A stretch of 64,000 nt of DNA, from contig OX578134.1 in assembly GCA_951213105.1 (NCBI GenBank), positions 142,452,450 through 142,516,449 of the forward strand, given 5' to 3'. Numbering within the stretch: position 1 is the first letter of the stretch; each line of letters begins with the position of its first letter. Source of the stretch: Amaurobius ferox. Taxonomy: Eukaryota > Arthropoda > Arachnida > Araneae > Amaurobiidae. The position numbers and the translations under genes are program-made. Shown here in pieces: positions 60,155 through 64,000 of this stretch. A model generated the notes under the pieces. The model was not told the DNA's origin and made no database searches. It saw only the letters and a list, made by a program, of their open reading frames with translations.

Positions 60155-63100
60155 CATATTTACAGTATATTTAATATATTTATAGTATATTATCTTTAAT
60201 GTATTTACAGACATTTAAAATTATTTAACACACTATTTTTGCTGATGTTGTTGTAAATAATTGAAAATACCGTTCAAAATTCCTCCAAATATTGCATTGA
60301 AAATTATTTTGACATGTATATAAACAGCGTCGACAAATATTACCATAAACAAAAGCTTCTGCACAAATATGCGAAAACAAATGCCCGATTTAGTGATTTC
60401 GTGGATATAAAGCTCTGTTGTTGCATTCAATCAATGAAATAATTGTTTGTCAATTCCTATTTTGTAATCCATTGAATTGTGTGATGATAATGATAGTGTT
60501 CCAAAATGTGTCAAAGCATTACATTATGTCAAATTGTATCAACAGTGAACATATTATCGAATTATTTGTTATTATAAACACGCTCTCGTACAAACTTACA
60601 TTTATGTATGAAGTTTATTTTAATTTTCTTTTAAATCATAGACCAGAATTTGATTAATGTTGGGAAATAAAACTGGAATAGCTTGATCCTTTCAAGCAAC
60701 TTTATACTTTAAGTTTGGGTATATTGTAAGAACAAATTGATACTATAAGTTTATCAAGCCTGATACAGAAAATGCAAAAATTTTAAAAATATTAATAAAA
60801 TAAGTATGAAAATATAGATAACTGAAGTAAATATGTAAGACTGTATACGTATTGTTATAAATAACCCCTGGATTTCTTTTATGAAAAAATCATAGAATAA
60901 CTTCATTGGCATATAAGCCTCCTTATTGACCATTAAGTACATAAACTATTGTAGAAGAAGCAGACTTGCTTAAAACTGTCGTGGAGATATATATTTAACA
61001 GATTGAACAAAGTTTCGCATTATTCAACGACATACACGCAATATCATTTGATTTCATATGAAAATTATTTATACTTATTTTTAGTCCTCAATTCAAATGT
61101 AATATTTTTAAAAATAAATGTCAGTTTGTTTTCTTAGTAGATCTTTGAAACTTCTAATTTTTCACTAGGGGTGCGCGTACCTTATATCGGAATATATTGT
61201 TATTGGGGAATATTTTCTAAATAATGTTGAATGTATCTTCCAGTTCTATAATGTTGAATACTATTGGATATAGGATTCAGATGTTCCAAATGCATTTAAT
61301 CAATACACGCTCAATTGTAATTATATTTAAAAACTGAAGTGACCATTGAATACTGGAAAATCTTCATTATACCCCAAAAATCATCCAAGTGTAATATGGT
61401 CGTGTTGCATTTTTAATTTTCCAAAATTGCTTCGAGGAGCATATTTAATGATCGTATTTTAGTGATTTTATTCATTATAAATATATTTAAAGGTCTGATT
61501 TGATCCAAATTCTAAATTGGAAATAGATTAGGCACTTTACAATTTGATTTCGATAAAATATCAATCAAATTCTAGAAGTAACTAATAAAATAAATGCAAA
61601 TATTTAAAACCAATAACTCAACATCTGCAGAGATAATGATTTCTGTTGTAATATGTTCTAATACACTGTAATAATATTATAATACTGTGTTTAAGTTGTA
61701 ATATTCTTGTTTTTTGTTTAGTTAGTATATTTAATTGTTTTCTACCTTTCTATCATTGTGAGATGCCAGTTATGTAATGGATTGATTACCAATAATGCGG
61801 TATGTAACAATGACATTGTAATAAGAGTTGAATGTCCCTCACGGCTTCATTAGTTAAAATAAAATGTTCCACATGCTTAGCAGAAATTCCATATTGATAA
61901 AAGGTATTTTTAAACAGATTTACTGACCTATCAATTTACCACTCCCATTATAGATCTAAATTGAAGACTTTTAAAAGACATCATTAGGTATTTAATGATA
62001 TTTAGAGATGTTTTTTTAATTTATTTATTTTGGCGGAAACTTTAATCAAGAAAATTTCTGAAACTTTGTCGGTAAATGAATAGGACTTTTACATTTTCAC
62101 AATTGAAGTCGTAAATGTCATTCTACTAACTGGAACTTTTACGGGAACTCTGCGGGCACGCATTAAAAGTTAGATTCACATTAATATCACACACTCTGTA
62201 ATTGCAAATATGCGTTGTCTAGGAATAATATTCTGTGTAATAAACCCCATAATCACCTTTATCTAGCACCCTATAAAAATACAATTAACACTTTCGGAAA
62301 AAAAATTATAATTGCATCAGAAAACCGACTAATAATGATTTTATCTTTTCAATAACAGGTATTTTAGAACATAGTCGAATCATTTGTAAGGACATATATA
62401 TTAAAATCAACACTGTTTTTAAATATTAACACAATGTTTAAAGCATAAGCAAAGCTATTTTAATTCAATTAGAAAAAAAGCACAAATAAATCATTCAAAT
62501 TGTTTATAATAAATATATTTACTTATCATAAACGTTTAAGAATAATATTTTTTTACTTCTTTAAATGGCTCAATATATCTGTCTGAAACATCTTTTATTA
62601 TTTCCATCTCTGTCTGAAACACATTTTGATATTTCGCCCAATGTAACAAAAAATCCCAGTTATATATATATTTCCTTCATACTTTTAAAAGTCTTTAAAA
62701 ATAGTCTTCATTCCGATCTTAAGAACATATGTCATCTAAGGAAATAAAAGCATGATAGGTTTCCCACAGCAACAAAAGGATGATTAATAAAATATAATAA
62801 ATTTCTAGCCGAAAATTTACTAAAAGAGAAAATCCGTGAGATCAAAGCGAAAATAAAAGAAATAAGATGTCCGCAAAACAAAAGGGAAAGTGACAAGATG
62901 GAATTTATTTAATAAAGCATTATTCTGTTGGATGAGGAGGGAAATAAAAAGTAAAAACATTTATGTAAATAAAAAGTGTTATCTTTGACATATTAGTAAA
63001 ATTAGATTATATTAATTACTACTTTAATTTCACAAGTCATTGATAAAATTTAAAATAAAATAAACTGACAATTTCCATTTTTTTAAATAAAATATATATA

Positions 63101-64000
63101 AATTTTTGTAGCCGCGCCAAATTTTACAGTTTTAGTGGTTAGAAGCAGAACCAATTGCAAAACAGGTATAAATGAGATACATTTATTTTTCAAAATCATT
63201 TACCGATACTTTAATGTCGCAGCAATGGAAATACTTAATTCTTATTTCTGTAAGCTACAGAACATAATACTAAATATTTATGAATATCAACATATATTTC
63301 AGAGGAAATGTGAAATAGTATTTTACATTTTTAACCAAATGAATCTAAACATTTTATCAAAATGTATTTATATCTTTACAGTTATTGTACTGTCTTCAAA
63401 ATGCTTCGGAAATAAATCCTAATATCGTATTTTTTAACTTTCCAGCACAGCTGACATATATTTTTCCCTTGTCCAGGAATCTTTGTATGTCTAAGCATTC
63501 TATTCAGATCTATGTGTGAATATCATTCTAAAACATCTAGGTGAAACATTTTCCCCATTTTTGTGCTACTGTGGTGGTTTATTTAAACGGGATGCAAGTA
63601 GCATAAAATATTGAAACATTCTGAAAACACTATAAAATTATAATACATTTCTATTGATGTGTCACGATATATGTTAATAAATGGTTGCTAGTAAACAACT
63701 ACTAGTATGAGAATTTGGATTATAAAAATATTTACCAATTAACATGTAAAAGTGCCTAATTTTAACATATATTATTTCTATAACGGATATTATATATTAT
63801 CCAGATTTGATTTTAGTATTAAATATCTGTTGAAATAATATTTATATCTAAAAACTGTTAATTCCAAATGGTTTTTCTAATGTTTTTCGGCAAATGTACA
63901 AAATTTTCTAATTGTATATGCTATAGTTTCTGTAATACAAAACAGAAGAACGAGTAGACCACGAAATTTGTTAAACAACGGTGGTAGCATCAGCTGCAGA
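60153..64000. other. AT-rich non-coding stretch to the window end
   Basis: Short open frames (for example 60418-60657, 62565-62747 and 63135-63422, plus) have no recognisable motif and fit chance in AT-rich DNA. No RNA gene, element or long repeat was seen. Confidence 0.45.

Overview
This is AT-rich animal nuclear DNA with no intact protein-coding gene that I can support. The best guess is an arthropod, probably a spider. That guess rests on the very low GC, the style of the Tc1-like transposase relics, the tRNA-derived SINE family and the GACA/GTCT-tailed Helitron-like repeats. The species call is inference. I see no bacterial operons, rRNA, genuine tRNA or CRISPR array.

Almost everything recognisable is a mobile-element relic. 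(1) A non-autonomous Helitron-like family, here called Hel-1, has TC...CTAG ends, A|T insertion sites, a hairpin before CTAG and a (GACA)n tract. It occupies 1-423, a head-to-tail and nested cluster at 3896-11898, and 57773-60103. (2) A second non-autonomous family, Hel-2, has a terminal hairpin and a CA/TG microsatellite. It occupies 37028-38040, 46705-47524 and 49845-50800, and shares an internal 'GCGA' module with Hel-1. (3) Four decayed Tc1-like transposases lie at 12403-13620 (inside a 1.9-kb element with terminal inverted repeats), 21780-22070, 52038-53040 and 56650-57507. (4) A tRNA-derived SINE family has five copies or fragments, two of them with perfect 14-bp target-site duplications. 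(5) A miniature LTR element lies at 53477-54063. (6) A LINE C-terminal fragment lies at 15789-16102.

The structural curiosities are: a near-perfect hairpin with 46-bp arms at 16529-16624; a GTGAC/GTCAC-saturated module at 820-1171; a 40/41-bp minisatellite at 31108-31860; 24-bp arrays of CACGTG and TGACTCA sites at 36361-36440; and a roughly 3.8-kb fold-back structure at 42501-46320. That structure encloses a GC-richer island and a nested inverted repeat of CACGTG sites.

Layout: 1-11.9 kb, Hel-1, the GTGAC module and old repeats; 11.9-14 kb, a Tc1 element; 14-31 kb, non-coding DNA with SINEs, a LINE scrap, a long hairpin and TA tracts; 31-32 kb, the minisatellite; 35-38 kb, a SINE, an inverted-repeat-bounded 0.85-kb element and Hel-2; 41.7-47.5 kb, the fold-back complex and Hel-2; 49.8-57.5 kb, Hel-2, two Tc1 relics and the miniature LTR element; 57.8-60.1 kb, Hel-1; 60.1-64 kb, featureless AT-rich DNA. 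A host gene may be present only as scattered exons. Two weak candidates, 26145-26211 and 32324-32560 (both minus), are recorded with low confidence.
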